From positions 1 through 54,894 of the IMG/VR virus record IMGVR_UViG_3300047678_000831: a DNA stretch of 54,894 nucleotides. One strand, given 5' to 3'. The notes below the pieces were generated by a model, which saw only the letters and a list, made by a program, of their open reading frames with translations, did no database searches and was not told where the DNA came from. Positions 40,801 through 48,469 of the stretch are shown piece by piece. A program made the position numbers and the translations under genes. Within the stretch, counting starts at the first letter, position 1, and each line of letters opens with the position of its first letter. The DNA is from a virus.

Positions 40801-41763
40801 GCCTTGGCTGCTACGCCCCGATGGCAGGAATGGCTGGCCGGCAGCAACGGCGCCGTTGTGCAGTCCAACGACTACGCGACCGCGAACTACCCGCTTGGCA
40901 TTTTCGACACCGAGCGCGGGTGGTACCTGACGGACGGATCTGGCCGCAAGCCCGCCAGCGGGCACAGCTACTGGTGCCACCAGCCTGTGCCGCGACTGCG
41001 CCGCGTGCTGCGGTTCCCGGGCTGGTCGATCTCGCCCTCCGGCACCGGCTGGAAGGATGTGGACGGCTACAAGATCGACAGCGCACAAGGGGTCAATGGG
41101 TGGGACGCTGCGCGCACTTTCCCGGGTAGTCCGGTGGGCGGGTACACCCCGGGCGGCCAAGGCGGCACCGGCATCATCCGCCCGACGACGTGCCGCGATC
41201 CGCGCTCAGACCGCGTCTACATGATTTCGCAGGCTGGCGGGCGCTACTGGACGCCGCCCAGCACCGAGCCCAGCGGCGAGGGTACTGGAGGCACTTGGGC
41301 CGCCTTCAGCAGCGGGTCGGCCCACAGCCAGGGCGCGTCCGCGGTGGACACCAAGCGAGGGCGGCTGCTGGTGGTCAATGGAGGGAGCGCCAGCGCTACC
41401 TACATCCCCGTATCGCCATCTGCTGCGCCAGGCGCACCAGTTGACATCACGCTGACCGGCTCGGCAGCCGCGGCCATTGCCTCGAGTCCCGCTGATGACG
41501 GATGGGGCATGGTCTACGTGCCACGTCTGGACGCCTACTTGCTCAAGCGCGGCACCACTGACGGCAGCGAGATTTTCAGGATCGATGCGGCCACGTATGC
41601 GGTGGCGCTGCTGACTGTGACTGGCGCGGTGCCGCCGACCGCCTCCCCTATCAGCAGCAACAACGCCAACGTCTACGGCCGCTTCTTCCTGCTGCCTGGA
41701 GCGCGGGCGGTCGGCTACGCGCCGAAGAACGCGGCCAACTCTTATCTATTGAGGGTCTATTGA
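37828..41763 (+). CDS. Large receptor-binding/tailspike protein, putative polysaccharide-active
   Basis: A 1,311-residue protein. The N-terminal 50 residues are basic and probably bind the tail. A run of 11 prolines (about 51-61) and a second Pro-rich linker near 155 separate an Ig-like domain. Residues about 205-235 contain STWPDGSVKVAIIAG, resembling the first domain of PcRGLX/YetA-type polysaccharide-active proteins. Residues about 500-620 (DHQPSVGYMAYLLTGRRYHLD) are helical, like an alpha/alpha toroid. The C-terminal 300 residues contain propeller-like repeats (RGRLLVVNGG, MVYVPRLDAYLL). It could be a depolymerase; catalytic residues cannot be named. Confidence 0.5.
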   Translation: MPRNNRPRVTGDLVGLAPGSRRTGLFGGETGAVKGFVGSRVLGAPGEVAAPPPPPPPPPPPSLTVTAGASSGTTGNTIAGPTISAPSGNASNVDWMLGASQNGLTAVPSSGTLAPGASVTPTLSSLSALIYTLTVTNGSGGPVSGSAGVVQFYAPTPPPPPPAPTGTLATLTLIGSGSATVTFCAGQAFRQGDVPSGSGVTISGASAQAQAKVKSTWPDGSVKVAIIAGTAALSAGTATLNVAAGTASTGADLTTADLKAALTQAVSIGCGAFGTASWSGTDWDAPFQTWVIGHRMSSWLFRKAVGSDAHLVAWLEVRLYAGGAVEILPWLENGYLLVTGPTSKSATYTFTMGGSQRFSATIDLPHHCRAPLVSGSALSHWLGADPGVTVLHDVDYLQGTGLLPAYFAKTPSNAAAVTALPATYTPLQLGSFPSGMGSVGGNTYVGLLPEWDVLHLTCGTTATAAAVQRNAYSAGRYPLHYRDEADSHRWARLSQHATLTIKPPEAGWETTPATSGTAPATWSLDHQPSVGYMAYLLTGRRYHLDTVQALASFNALSMSYAQRENASGIFKSQFAGSVRLAAWTWRALAHAVAITPDADTTARGEFVAQLQANIAYYWTRYVGPGGAAAPVGNAFGFIQPAASYSANLNGSVAAGATTTQIPVTQPGLGYSGNAGDGQFVGFSITIGAETRTCTGYVSATNTLTVSPGFSAAPSAGALVIADDGQWWDAPWMQDYFTAVVGWLKDLGTAIDGTATTRLDALWTWKAKSIVGRCSIPSAGFIYRDFAPYELPISPSSVANWDTGAGPWFGSWAAIHAALYAGNAPDNGQPAPYAPNAGGEVDGDLRNNTISDPVGPVGAAVTALAYAAKHRAEGALVAWGLITGAGNWDTLAAAMDGSPVWAVAPNAMPGALRGQPALTWASMPGTAMYGSDGVAAFVPTAVARTTDGVSAAGSPWLDAYCGVAADPVTSTVWQNGNGGHGDYFGSEVLRLDALAATPRWQEWLAGSNGAVVQSNDYATANYPLGIFDTERGWYLTDGSGRKPASGHSYWCHQPVPRLRRVLRFPGWSISPSGTGWKDVDGYKIDSAQGVNGWDAARTFPGSPVGGYTPGGQGGTGIIRPTTCRDPRSDRVYMISQAGGRYWTPPSTEPSGEGTGGTWAAFSSGSAHSQGASAVDTKRGRLLVVNGGSASATYIPVSPSAAPGAPVDITLTGSAAAAIASSPADDGWGMVYVPRLDAYLLKRGTTDGSEIFRIDAATYAVALLTVTGAVPPTASPISSNNANVYGRFFLLPGARAVGYAPKNAANSYLLRVY

Positions 41764-41764
41764 C

Positions 41765-43087
41765 ATGACCTGGAACATCCTCGCAAGCGCGCGCTCGACC
41801 GAATACACCGGTACGACCAGCGGCCACACCATTGATTCGACAAGCGCCAAGCTGTTGGTTGCCGAGATCATGCTCGGCGTCAGCGACGGTTTGCTGGTCG
41901 ATAGCAGGGGCAACACCGGCTGGATAAAGCTGCCGCAGTACGCGCTGGACAACGGGCGCGTGCAGTGGGCGTACTGCATCGCTCCAAGTAGTGTTGGCGC
42001 TGGCCACTACCTGACCGAGCGCGATGCAGCCAACACCGCCAACACCAACGCGATCATCCACATTTATGCCGTGACGTGCACGGGCACTCCGGTCTACACC
42101 AGCGGGTCGGTCAGCGGGGCGACTGACGGAACCTTCTCGGCGACGAGTTGCCAGCCAGGGGCACTCACACCCGTTGCCAACGGCGCGCTGCTGTTTGCTG
42201 GCGCTCAATTGCCGACGGGCAGCACCAGCGCCCATGCGATCAACAGCGGATTCACCGTCGCGCTGACCAACACGGAGAGCGTAAGCGGCTACCTGATGCA
42301 GGCCACGGCCGCCGCCGTCAACCCGACCATCTCTTGGACCGGCTCCTCGCGGTGGGCTACCTCGATGGTGTGTTTCACCGAGGCGGCTGGCGACACAACC
42401 GCTCCCACCATCACCGGCCCTGGCGGCGCCACCACGGGCCCCGGCAACCCCAGCGGGGCCGGCTCCATCAACGTGGTCGAGGGCGCATCGGCCGTCTTCA
42501 CCTTCACCGCCGATGAGGCCGTCACCTGGGACAAGAATGGCGGCGCGAACGCCGGCCTGTTCGCCATCAACTCCTCCACCGGTGTGTGCACCATCACGCC
42601 GCAGGCCTACGACAACGTCACCCCTGCCAATAACGTCCGCACCGTGGGCATCCGTGCCACTGATGGTTCGAGCAACGCCACCACGCAGATGCTGACGGTG
42701 TACATCCGGCGGGCGACCGATTCCTGGCCGACTGGTGATGTCACGACTGCGGGCTGGACTGCGACACCAGCGGGCTCTTTCGCTGCGACCCTGTCCGAAG
42801 GCGTGGCCAACGACGCCACCTACATCACGAGCCCCAATCTCAGTGGCACGCCGGAAGTGATCGACATGGCGCTGCCGGCTTCTCTGCCGGCCGGAAGCTA
42901 TGTCGTCAAGGCCCGGGCCAACGTCACGAGCGGAACCGGTGTGCTGCAGGTGGCCCTGCTCAACAACAGCGGGGTACAGCAGGGCGTGTCCGCCGATCAG
43001 GCGCTGTCCACCGTGTTGACCACCTACGACGTGCCAATCACCACGACCGGAGCGGCCACGCGAATCAGGGTCGCCGTCCACAACTGA
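41765..43087 (+). CDS. Structural protein with a cadherin-like domain
   Basis: A 440-residue Thr/Ala-rich protein. Residues 1-205 form an unknown beta domain with no long helices. Residues about 212-320 (TAPTITGPGG, VVEGASAVFTFTADEAVTWDKN, FAINSSTGVCTITPQAYDN) match the pattern of cadherin-like/Ig domains of surface proteins. The C-terminal 110 residues are another beta sandwich. It starts one base after the receptor-binding gene and likely belongs to the same adhesion complex. Confidence 0.55.
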   Translation: MTWNILASARSTEYTGTTSGHTIDSTSAKLLVAEIMLGVSDGLLVDSRGNTGWIKLPQYALDNGRVQWAYCIAPSSVGAGHYLTERDAANTANTNAIIHIYAVTCTGTPVYTSGSVSGATDGTFSATSCQPGALTPVANGALLFAGAQLPTGSTSAHAINSGFTVALTNTESVSGYLMQATAAAVNPTISWTGSSRWATSMVCFTEAAGDTTAPTITGPGGATTGPGNPSGAGSINVVEGASAVFTFTADEAVTWDKNGGANAGLFAINSSTGVCTITPQAYDNVTPANNVRTVGIRATDGSSNATTQMLTVYIRRATDSWPTGDVTTAGWTATPAGSFAATLSEGVANDATYITSPNLSGTPEVIDMALPASLPAGSYVVKARANVTSGTGVLQVALLNNSGVQQGVSADQALSTVLTTYDVPITTTGAATRIRVAVHN

Positions 43088-43096
43088 GGGTCCGCT

Positions 43097-44104
43097 GTGG
43101 CAACAGCAGCCATCTATTGGCTCGAAATCGGCGCGGTTGGCATGGCCAACCTCACCGTCACGGAGTCGTCAGATCGTCTGGAAGCGTCGGCGTCGGTATC
43201 TCCGGCCGCGCCCGCGGCCCAGGCACGCCTGACGTGGCTGGAAGTCGGTGCCGCACCTTCGCCGCCTGGATCTGTCGCACTGATCAAGGAACAGGACGAC
43301 TCACTGATCGCAACCGCGACAGTGGGAGGCATCACTCCGGTGGCGCGTCTGACGTGGCTGCAGATCAGCCCAGACGGACGCATCGGTCAGGTCATCGCCA
43401 AAGACAGCGACGACTCCCTGACCGCGCGAGCCTACGCGGCCGATCCTCGCGTGGCTGGTGTGTGGACGCCGGCGCTGCTCGAGCGCTGGTGGCTGCTGGA
43501 CGCTCCAGCCCTCAATCCGACTGGAGACGCGCTGATCGCGGAGCAGAACGACCGGCTTGTGGCCACCGCCATGGTGAGCCGCATGGCTGCCGCTCTGGTC
43601 GCGGAAAGTGACGACCGTCTGGTGGCGACCGCCACGGTGTCGGCCCCCGTCGTGCGCCATGGAATCCTGCGTGACCTGGTGGAAGAGTTCTACGCCCAGC
43701 GCGCGGAATCCGGACTGCCCCTGAGCCCGGTCGTCGTTCTGACCGCGGGTATCCAGGCGACGCGCTTCTATGCCGGCTGGGCCACATTGACGGACACCAC
43801 GGCCCAGGCGGGGGTCTTCTCCATCACCGGGGACACGGCCATCACGCCCGGGGAGTGGGCCATCATCGATCCGCTGTTCCGCCTGTACGTGGAGCGCGAG
43901 CAAGCCCTCGTCACGGAGGCCTCTCGCGTGGCCGGCGTTGAGATGTACGGCCGCAGCTCTGCTGAGGTGGCCGCGGACATCAAGATCATGCAGGACGAGA
44001 TGCCGCAGAAGGCCTACGTCGAAGAGGCCTGGACGGTCGGCGGCTTCGGATCATGCCCGGCTACGCCGGAGCCGCCCTGCAGCGTGTTTCCCGCGGTCTT
44101 CTAA
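43097..44104 (+). CDS. Structural protein with five short repeats
   Basis: A 335-residue protein starting at GTG. The first 190 residues contain five copies of an acidic repeat of the form (L/V)xxExxDxLxAxAxV (for example LIKEQDDSLIATATV and LVAESDDRLVATATV), joined by WLE/WLQ segments. The C-terminal 130 residues are different: FYAGWATLTDTTAQAG and LYVEREQALVTEASRVAGVE, a helical domain like those seen in head-tail joining proteins. This is unusual as a combination. The stop overlaps the next ATG. Confidence 0.5.
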   Translation: MATAAIYWLEIGAVGMANLTVTESSDRLEASASVSPAAPAAQARLTWLEVGAAPSPPGSVALIKEQDDSLIATATVGGITPVARLTWLQISPDGRIGQVIAKDSDDSLTARAYAADPRVAGVWTPALLERWWLLDAPALNPTGDALIAEQNDRLVATAMVSRMAAALVAESDDRLVATATVSAPVVRHGILRDLVEEFYAQRAESGLPLSPVVVLTAGIQATRFYAGWATLTDTTAQAGVFSITGDTAITPGEWAIIDPLFRLYVEREQALVTEASRVAGVEMYGRSSAEVAADIKIMQDEMPQKAYVEEAWTVGGFGSCPATPEPPCSVFPAVF

Positions 44105-45000
44105 TGATCCTGGCGTTCGAAGACCAGTCCGTCATCCGCGGCGACTTCGTGTTGCGGGCCGTGCAGCGCTTCGACCTGACGCCCATCCCGTCGACGCTGG
44201 AAGTGACCTTGCGCGCTGACTCGACCGTCTCTGCGCGCGTCGGGTACGGCGCAGTGCTGATCGCTGGATCCAGTCAGGACCGCTACAGCATCGTCAAGCG
44301 CCGCAAGGCCACGAGCGAGTGGCCGCGAAGTGAAGACGGGCCAGCCGAGGTGGTCGAGATCACCGCGGTGCTGGAAAGCCTGGTGAAGCTCTGCAAGCCG
44401 CTGTCCAGGGCGGTGATCCGGGAGGGCAGCTCGCTTGCCGACATCTACCGCGCGTGCGGCGCGATGGCGCGCGTCAGCGCCGATGTTCCGGTGCCGCTGT
44501 TTGCATGCCTCGCCGGCGACTACCCAACTCCGGGGATTGGCCAGGTGCTTCAGGAAGAGGGCGCCGTGGTGGTGTGGAAGGCGAATCGGTCGCTGGCCTT
44601 CACGCGCCTGGCAGACCTGTTCAAAGGCGACCCGATCCTGAACCTGGCCGTGGACACGTCCATCCAGGTGGACAGCCCGTTCCTGGAAGGACACGAGATC
44701 CCTGGCGCAGTGTCGACGGCCAAGGATGGCTCGATCATCCGTGGTCGCTCGGACGAGGTCAGGGGCTTCGTCTACCTGCCCAGGAGCAGCCCGCGCGTGC
44801 TGGACAACATGACAAGGTGCCTGGTGGTGCGTCGAATCCTGCCGGGTAACTTCGACGGCACCATCCGCGCCGGCGACGGTGTGGACATCGCCGGCAAGCG
44901 GCATGTGGTTGTGACTGCTGCGCACACCTGGGACACCGGCTCCAGCGGCGGCGGCGCGGAACAGACCAGCCGGCTCTGGCTTGGCCAGCTTGCGACCTGA
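44104..45000 (+). CDS. Probable baseplate hub protein (gpD/gp27-like)
   Basis: A 298-residue protein directly before the spike gene, the usual position of the hub. It is rich in strands (STLEVTLRADSTVSARVGYGAVLIAG, about 29-54) and contains a middle helical part (SSLADIYRACGAMARVSADV) and a late IRAGDGVDIAGKRHVVV segment, all common in hub proteins that thread the tube to the spike. It starts at the ATG overlapping the previous stop. The family call relies on context and fold pattern. Confidence 0.5.
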   Translation: MILAFEDQSVIRGDFVLRAVQRFDLTPIPSTLEVTLRADSTVSARVGYGAVLIAGSSQDRYSIVKRRKATSEWPRSEDGPAEVVEITAVLESLVKLCKPLSRAVIREGSSLADIYRACGAMARVSADVPVPLFACLAGDYPTPGIGQVLQEEGAVVVWKANRSLAFTRLADLFKGDPILNLAVDTSIQVDSPFLEGHEIPGAVSTAKDGSIIRGRSDEVRGFVYLPRSSPRVLDNMTRCLVVRRILPGNFDGTIRAGDGVDIAGKRHVVVTAAHTWDTGSSGGGAEQTSRLWLGQLAT

Positions 45001-45002
45001 CC

Positions 45003-45533
45003 ATGCAACTGCCCAACCTGGTCCCCGGTTTCGTTCACTCCTACGACGGAGCCTCGCGCGTGTGCCGCGTGCGCTTCCCCGGGACGGATGGTTCCAGCGT
45101 GTTCCCGGTGGCGGAGTTCTGCTACCCGGTCGGCTTCAACAGCGAGCAAACCGAGATCAAGGTGGTGGCCGGCGACCGCGTGTGGCTGGCCTTCCGCAAT
45201 GGCGACCCGCGGTTTCCCATCGTCATGGGCTACCGGCCGAAGGAAACGGACAACGCCACCGAGGTGCTGCGCCTGCAGCAGCAGCACGTCGAGATCACCG
45301 CCGACGCCGCCATGAAGTTGAAGGCGCTGGCGAACAGTCTGGAGATCGAGGCCGGCGGAGTCGTCAGGATCAAGGGCACGTCTATCGAGTTCGAGGGCCC
45401 GGTCAAGTGCAACAACACGCTGACCGCCCAAGGCCTGATCAAAGGCTCCGAAGTGCAGGCCGGGAACATCACGCTTACCGGCCACCACCACGGTTTCGCT
45501 GGTTCTGGAACGGTGCTGGCCCCAACCCCGTAG
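45003..45533 (+). CDS. Tail spike/baseplate assembly protein (gpV-like)
   Basis: A 176-residue spike. Residues 10-80 form an OB-fold region of the P2 gpV type (VRFPGTDGSSVFPVAE, VVAGDRVWLAFRNGDPRFPI). Residues 90-150 are the repeating short strands of a triple beta-helix (AMKLKALANSLEIEAGGVV, IKGTSIEFEGPV). The tip carries ITLTGHHHGFAG, the HxH pattern that binds iron in membrane-piercing apices. It pierces the outer membrane during injection. Confidence 0.8.
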   Translation: MQLPNLVPGFVHSYDGASRVCRVRFPGTDGSSVFPVAEFCYPVGFNSEQTEIKVVAGDRVWLAFRNGDPRFPIVMGYRPKETDNATEVLRLQQQHVEITADAAMKLKALANSLEIEAGGVVRIKGTSIEFEGPVKCNNTLTAQGLIKGSEVQAGNITLTGHHHGFAGSGTVLAPTP

Positions 45534-45539
45534 CGCGTC

Positions 45540-45580
45540 GGTAAGCCTGCCGATAGGCCCGCAAACCGGGCCAGAAACTG
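45540..45580 (+). promoter_or_regulatory. Late-type promoter, copy E (CGGTAAG-N28-GAAACT)
   Basis: CGGTAAG at 45540-45546 and GAAACT at 45575-45580. The leader contains a CCGTC/GACGG hairpin (45582-45601) directly before the ATG at 45604. Confidence 0.6.
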
Positions 45581-45603
45581 CCGTCACTCCATAGCGACGG
45601 CTC

Positions 45604-46080
45604 ATGAAACTCCTGATCGACTACGACGGCCTTGCCGGCAACGCCGCGAGTGCCATGCGCCAGGCAACGCAGCTCTTCGAGCGCGCTGGTCTCCATGTGA
45701 TCGACGTTTCCAGCGGTGGCCGAACCATGCGGTTGGCTGGCATGGCCTACCGCGAAGCGACGCTGGTGTTTGCGGACAGCCAGCGCGTCACGCTGCGCAT
45801 CAAGTCCACCGGCGACGTGTACGAGGCACGCATCAACGGCAAGGTGGTCCCCATCAAGGACCAGGACGACCCGGCCAAGGCCGTGGCCGAGCTGGTGGCC
45901 CTGCTGGACGCCGGCCGCACCAAGTTCCAACGCCGCATTGCGGCCCTGCGGATGCAGCCCCCCGCTGGCATCAAGACCGCGGCCCCACGAGTGCTGGAGG
46001 CCGTGAAGGCACAGCTCGAACAGGTGGAGACGGAGATCACCGCGGCCACCGAAGAACTGGCCTCGCTACAGGCCGCGTGA
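45604..46080 (+). CDS. Small protein upstream of capsid, distantly DarA-like
   Basis: A 158-residue protein. Residues about 50-105 (AYREATLVFADSQRVTLRIK, then INGKVVPIKDQDDPAKAVAE, then KFQRRIAALR) have the strand-turn-helix layout of the DarA C-terminal domain seen at 17630-17900, though identity is low. The C-terminal 50 residues form a coiled coil. Encoded between the spike and capsid genes under its own late promoter. It could be an internal head protein or a scaffold. If the DarA resemblance holds, an injected anti-restriction protein is possible. Confidence 0.45.
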   Translation: MKLLIDYDGLAGNAASAMRQATQLFERAGLHVIDVSSGGRTMRLAGMAYREATLVFADSQRVTLRIKSTGDVYEARINGKVVPIKDQDDPAKAVAELVALLDAGRTKFQRRIAALRMQPPAGIKTAAPRVLEAVKAQLEQVETEITAATEELASLQAA

Positions 46081-46085
46081 ACGGT

Positions 46086-46126
46086 CGGTAAGTCCGTTCA
46101 GACCCCCGAAAACACACTCCAAAGAT
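46086..46126 (+). promoter_or_regulatory. Late-type promoter, copy F (CGGTAAG-N28-AAAGAT)
   Basis: CGGTAAG at 46086-46092 and AAAGAT at 46121-46126. Drives the major capsid gene with a 68-base leader and an AAGGAAA site. Confidence 0.6.
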
Positions 46127-46194
46127 TCAGTCTGTTCTCAATTCAACGCGGGCCCACGGGCCGCAAGCCATTTCTTCATTTCAAGGAAATCATC

Positions 46195-47853
46195 ATGGCG
46201 GACGCCCAACAGATCATCACGCAGCCGATTGCCACGAAGGTGTTCTTCGATGCCGTCGGCGACGCAGCCGGCGGTGTCGGCAAGCAAGTCACCGCTGAGG
46301 TGGCCCAGGCCGTGCTGAAGGACAACAAGACGCCGGTGCCCGCTGTCGTCGAGAGCCTCCTGAGCAAGTTCAAGCCGGAGCATCACGGCCTGCTGCTGGA
46401 CGCCGTGCGCGACGGCAGTTCCGAGTTCGAGCGCCTGCACGGCCGCGCGCCCGACCCGTCGCTGGTCGAGTTCGCGGTGTTTCAAGCGGACCGCGGCGTC
46501 ACCAAGCTGTCCGACCTGGGCCTGGCGCGCCTCGACAGCGCGACGAACAACCACCACGACCAATTGAGCCTGGTGCCTGCGACGCCGATCACGGCGATCA
46601 TGGCCCAGTTCAGCGAGGCCATCCCGTTCGCAGCGTACCTGCCGGCCGACCTGAAGAACAACGAGGCCCGCCTGGCCATCATGGACAACAAGGCGGACTC
46701 GGACTACGGCGACTACGCGAAGGGCGACAGCCTGAGCGGCATCGCCGGCGGCCAGAACTACCTGGACGCCGAGCGCCTGATCACGGTTGCCACGACGGCC
46801 AACTCCGGCGCCGGCCCGTTCCCGTTCGCCATCACCGTCAAGAACGATGGCAGCGGCGGCACGGTCCCGGTGCTGCGCGGGCGCACGGTGGTGATCGTGA
46901 ACGGCATCGCCCGCGCATTCGAGTCGCGCGTGACGGCCTACGGCAGTGGTTCGAGCACCTTCTCGGGCTCCGTGAAGATCGGCGCGACGACCTACACCCT
47001 GGGCGGCTCGATCAACACCGACACCGGCGTGGGTTCGATCACGACCAGCGCCGCGTGGCCCGGTGGCGCGACGCTGCAGGTTTCCGCCTGTATCGATTTC
47101 GAGAAGGCGCCCCAGCTCATCCCCTACATCGGCACCGAGGTGACGCCCTACTCGCTGTTCGCTCACCCGAACCGCGGTGCGCTGAAGTCGACCATCGACG
47201 CGATGACGCAGATGCAGAACGAGCTGGCGCTGGATCCGCGCGGCCAGGCGATGTTGTCGCTGCGCGCGCAGTACAACCAGGAGCGCCACTACCGCGTGCT
47301 GGGCAAGATGAAGGCCATCGGGGCTGGCATCACCGGCACCTGGGACTACGACTACGCCAACCAGATCGAGCAGAAGGACTTCGGCCAACTCTGGCTGAAC
47401 CTGATGCCGGTGCTGGCAAACGCCTCGCAGCGCATGGCCGAGTCCACCATCGACCACGGCATCGACACGCTGTACGTCGGCAAGAAGCTGATGTCCCGCG
47501 TTCGCGGCCTGCCCAGCTCGATCTGGCAGCCCTCCGGCCTGACCGACCGCCCCGGCGTCTATCGCCTGGGTCGCCTGTTCAACCTGTTCGACGTGTACTA
47601 CACGCCGAAGGGCATCACCGAGACCAGCACGGCCTCCGAAATCATCGCCATCGGCCGCGGCACCCAGGTGGCGCGCAGCCCCATCGTGCTGGGCGACGCT
47701 GTGCCACCGATCTTCCTGCCGCTGGCCATGGACCACGCGCTGGAAACCAAGGACGGCTGGTACACGCGCAACTTCACCGAGGTGAACCCGCACGAGCCGA
47801 GCGCGATGGGTGCCGCGCTGATCAGCGTGACCAACATCGACGCGAACAACTGA
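46195..47853 (+). CDS. Major capsid protein
   Basis: A 552-residue protein with its own late promoter and a strong ribosome-binding site. The N-terminal 125 residues are helical and may be removed by the protease. From about 130 there is a typical HK97-like pattern: TPITAIMAQFSEAIPFAAYLP, acidic DNKADSDYGDYAKGDS, and a C-terminal PNRGALKSTIDAMTQMQNEL spine-like helix followed by AQYNQERHYRVLGKMKAIG. A beta-rich insertion (about 215-310, with VPVLRGRTVVIVNGIARAF) looks like an added surface domain. Function assigned from size, context and fold pattern. Confidence 0.72.
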   Translation: MADAQQIITQPIATKVFFDAVGDAAGGVGKQVTAEVAQAVLKDNKTPVPAVVESLLSKFKPEHHGLLLDAVRDGSSEFERLHGRAPDPSLVEFAVFQADRGVTKLSDLGLARLDSATNNHHDQLSLVPATPITAIMAQFSEAIPFAAYLPADLKNNEARLAIMDNKADSDYGDYAKGDSLSGIAGGQNYLDAERLITVATTANSGAGPFPFAITVKNDGSGGTVPVLRGRTVVIVNGIARAFESRVTAYGSGSSTFSGSVKIGATTYTLGGSINTDTGVGSITTSAAWPGGATLQVSACIDFEKAPQLIPYIGTEVTPYSLFAHPNRGALKSTIDAMTQMQNELALDPRGQAMLSLRAQYNQERHYRVLGKMKAIGAGITGTWDYDYANQIEQKDFGQLWLNLMPVLANASQRMAESTIDHGIDTLYVGKKLMSRVRGLPSSIWQPSGLTDRPGVYRLGRLFNLFDVYYTPKGITETSTASEIIAIGRGTQVARSPIVLGDAVPPIFLPLAMDHALETKDGWYTRNFTEVNPHEPSAMGAALISVTNIDANN

Positions 47854-47884
47854 TCGGTCATTCGCGACGGCCAGAGGGAATCCC

Positions 47885-48451
47885 ATGAGCAGGATCACCA
47901 GTCTGGTGGCGATGGCCGCGGCGATGGCCGCGGCATCTGCCGCCTACCCGGTCAGCGTCGAGCTGCACAACAACACCTGGCGCTCCAGCGTCGAGCCGGA
48001 GACCGGAACGGACCTGGCGCCCTATGCGGGCGTCGGCGACGTTCCGGCCGCGGTCGCAGTGGTGCGCAACGAGGGCCAACTTCAGCGCGTGCTGTGCAAC
48101 ATCGAGTCGCTCAACGAACTCGCCGGCTACGTGCCGGACGACGACCTCGTTGGCATTTCGATGTACTACACGCCGCTGCCGTCGCCCGAGGCGGAAGCCG
48201 AGCGTCAGCGCCTCGAAGCGGAACGCCTTGCGACCGAACAGGCCGAGCGCGAAGAAGCCGAACGCCTGCGCGTGCAGGCCGAAGAGCGCCAGCGCGCCGA
48301 AGAAGCCGAACGCGAAGCCGAAGCCAAGCGTCAGGCCGCGGCGAACACCCCTCCGGCGACGCCGGCCGCACCGGACACGCCCAGCACGCCCACCGTCGCC
48401 ACGCCCCCGGCGGCGCCCGCTCCGGCGCCGGCCGGCGGCAAGAAGAAGTAA
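47885..48451 (+). CDS. Structural protein with a charged coiled-coil tail
   Basis: A 188-residue protein between capsid and sheath. Residues 1-105 include an alanine-rich helix and strands (VSVELHNNTWRSSVEPETG). Residues about 103-150 form a highly charged helix (ERLRVQAEERQRAEEAEREA), followed by a Pro/Ala/Thr-rich tail ending in GGKKK. It may join head and tail or act as a small adaptor. The family is not recognised. Confidence 0.5.
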   Translation: MSRITSLVAMAAAMAAASAAYPVSVELHNNTWRSSVEPETGTDLAPYAGVGDVPAAVAVVRNEGQLQRVLCNIESLNELAGYVPDDDLVGISMYYTPLPSPEAEAERQRLEAERLATEQAEREEAERLRVQAEERQRAEEAEREAEAKRQAAANTPPATPAAPDTPSTPTVATPPAAPAPAPAGGKKK

Positions 48452-48469
48452 CCCACCGGAAGGCCTGTC

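Noticed and set aside
45440-45480. CGGTAAG on the reverse strand near the end of the spike gene
   Set aside because: No hexamer-like sequence at the right distance and no leftward gene.
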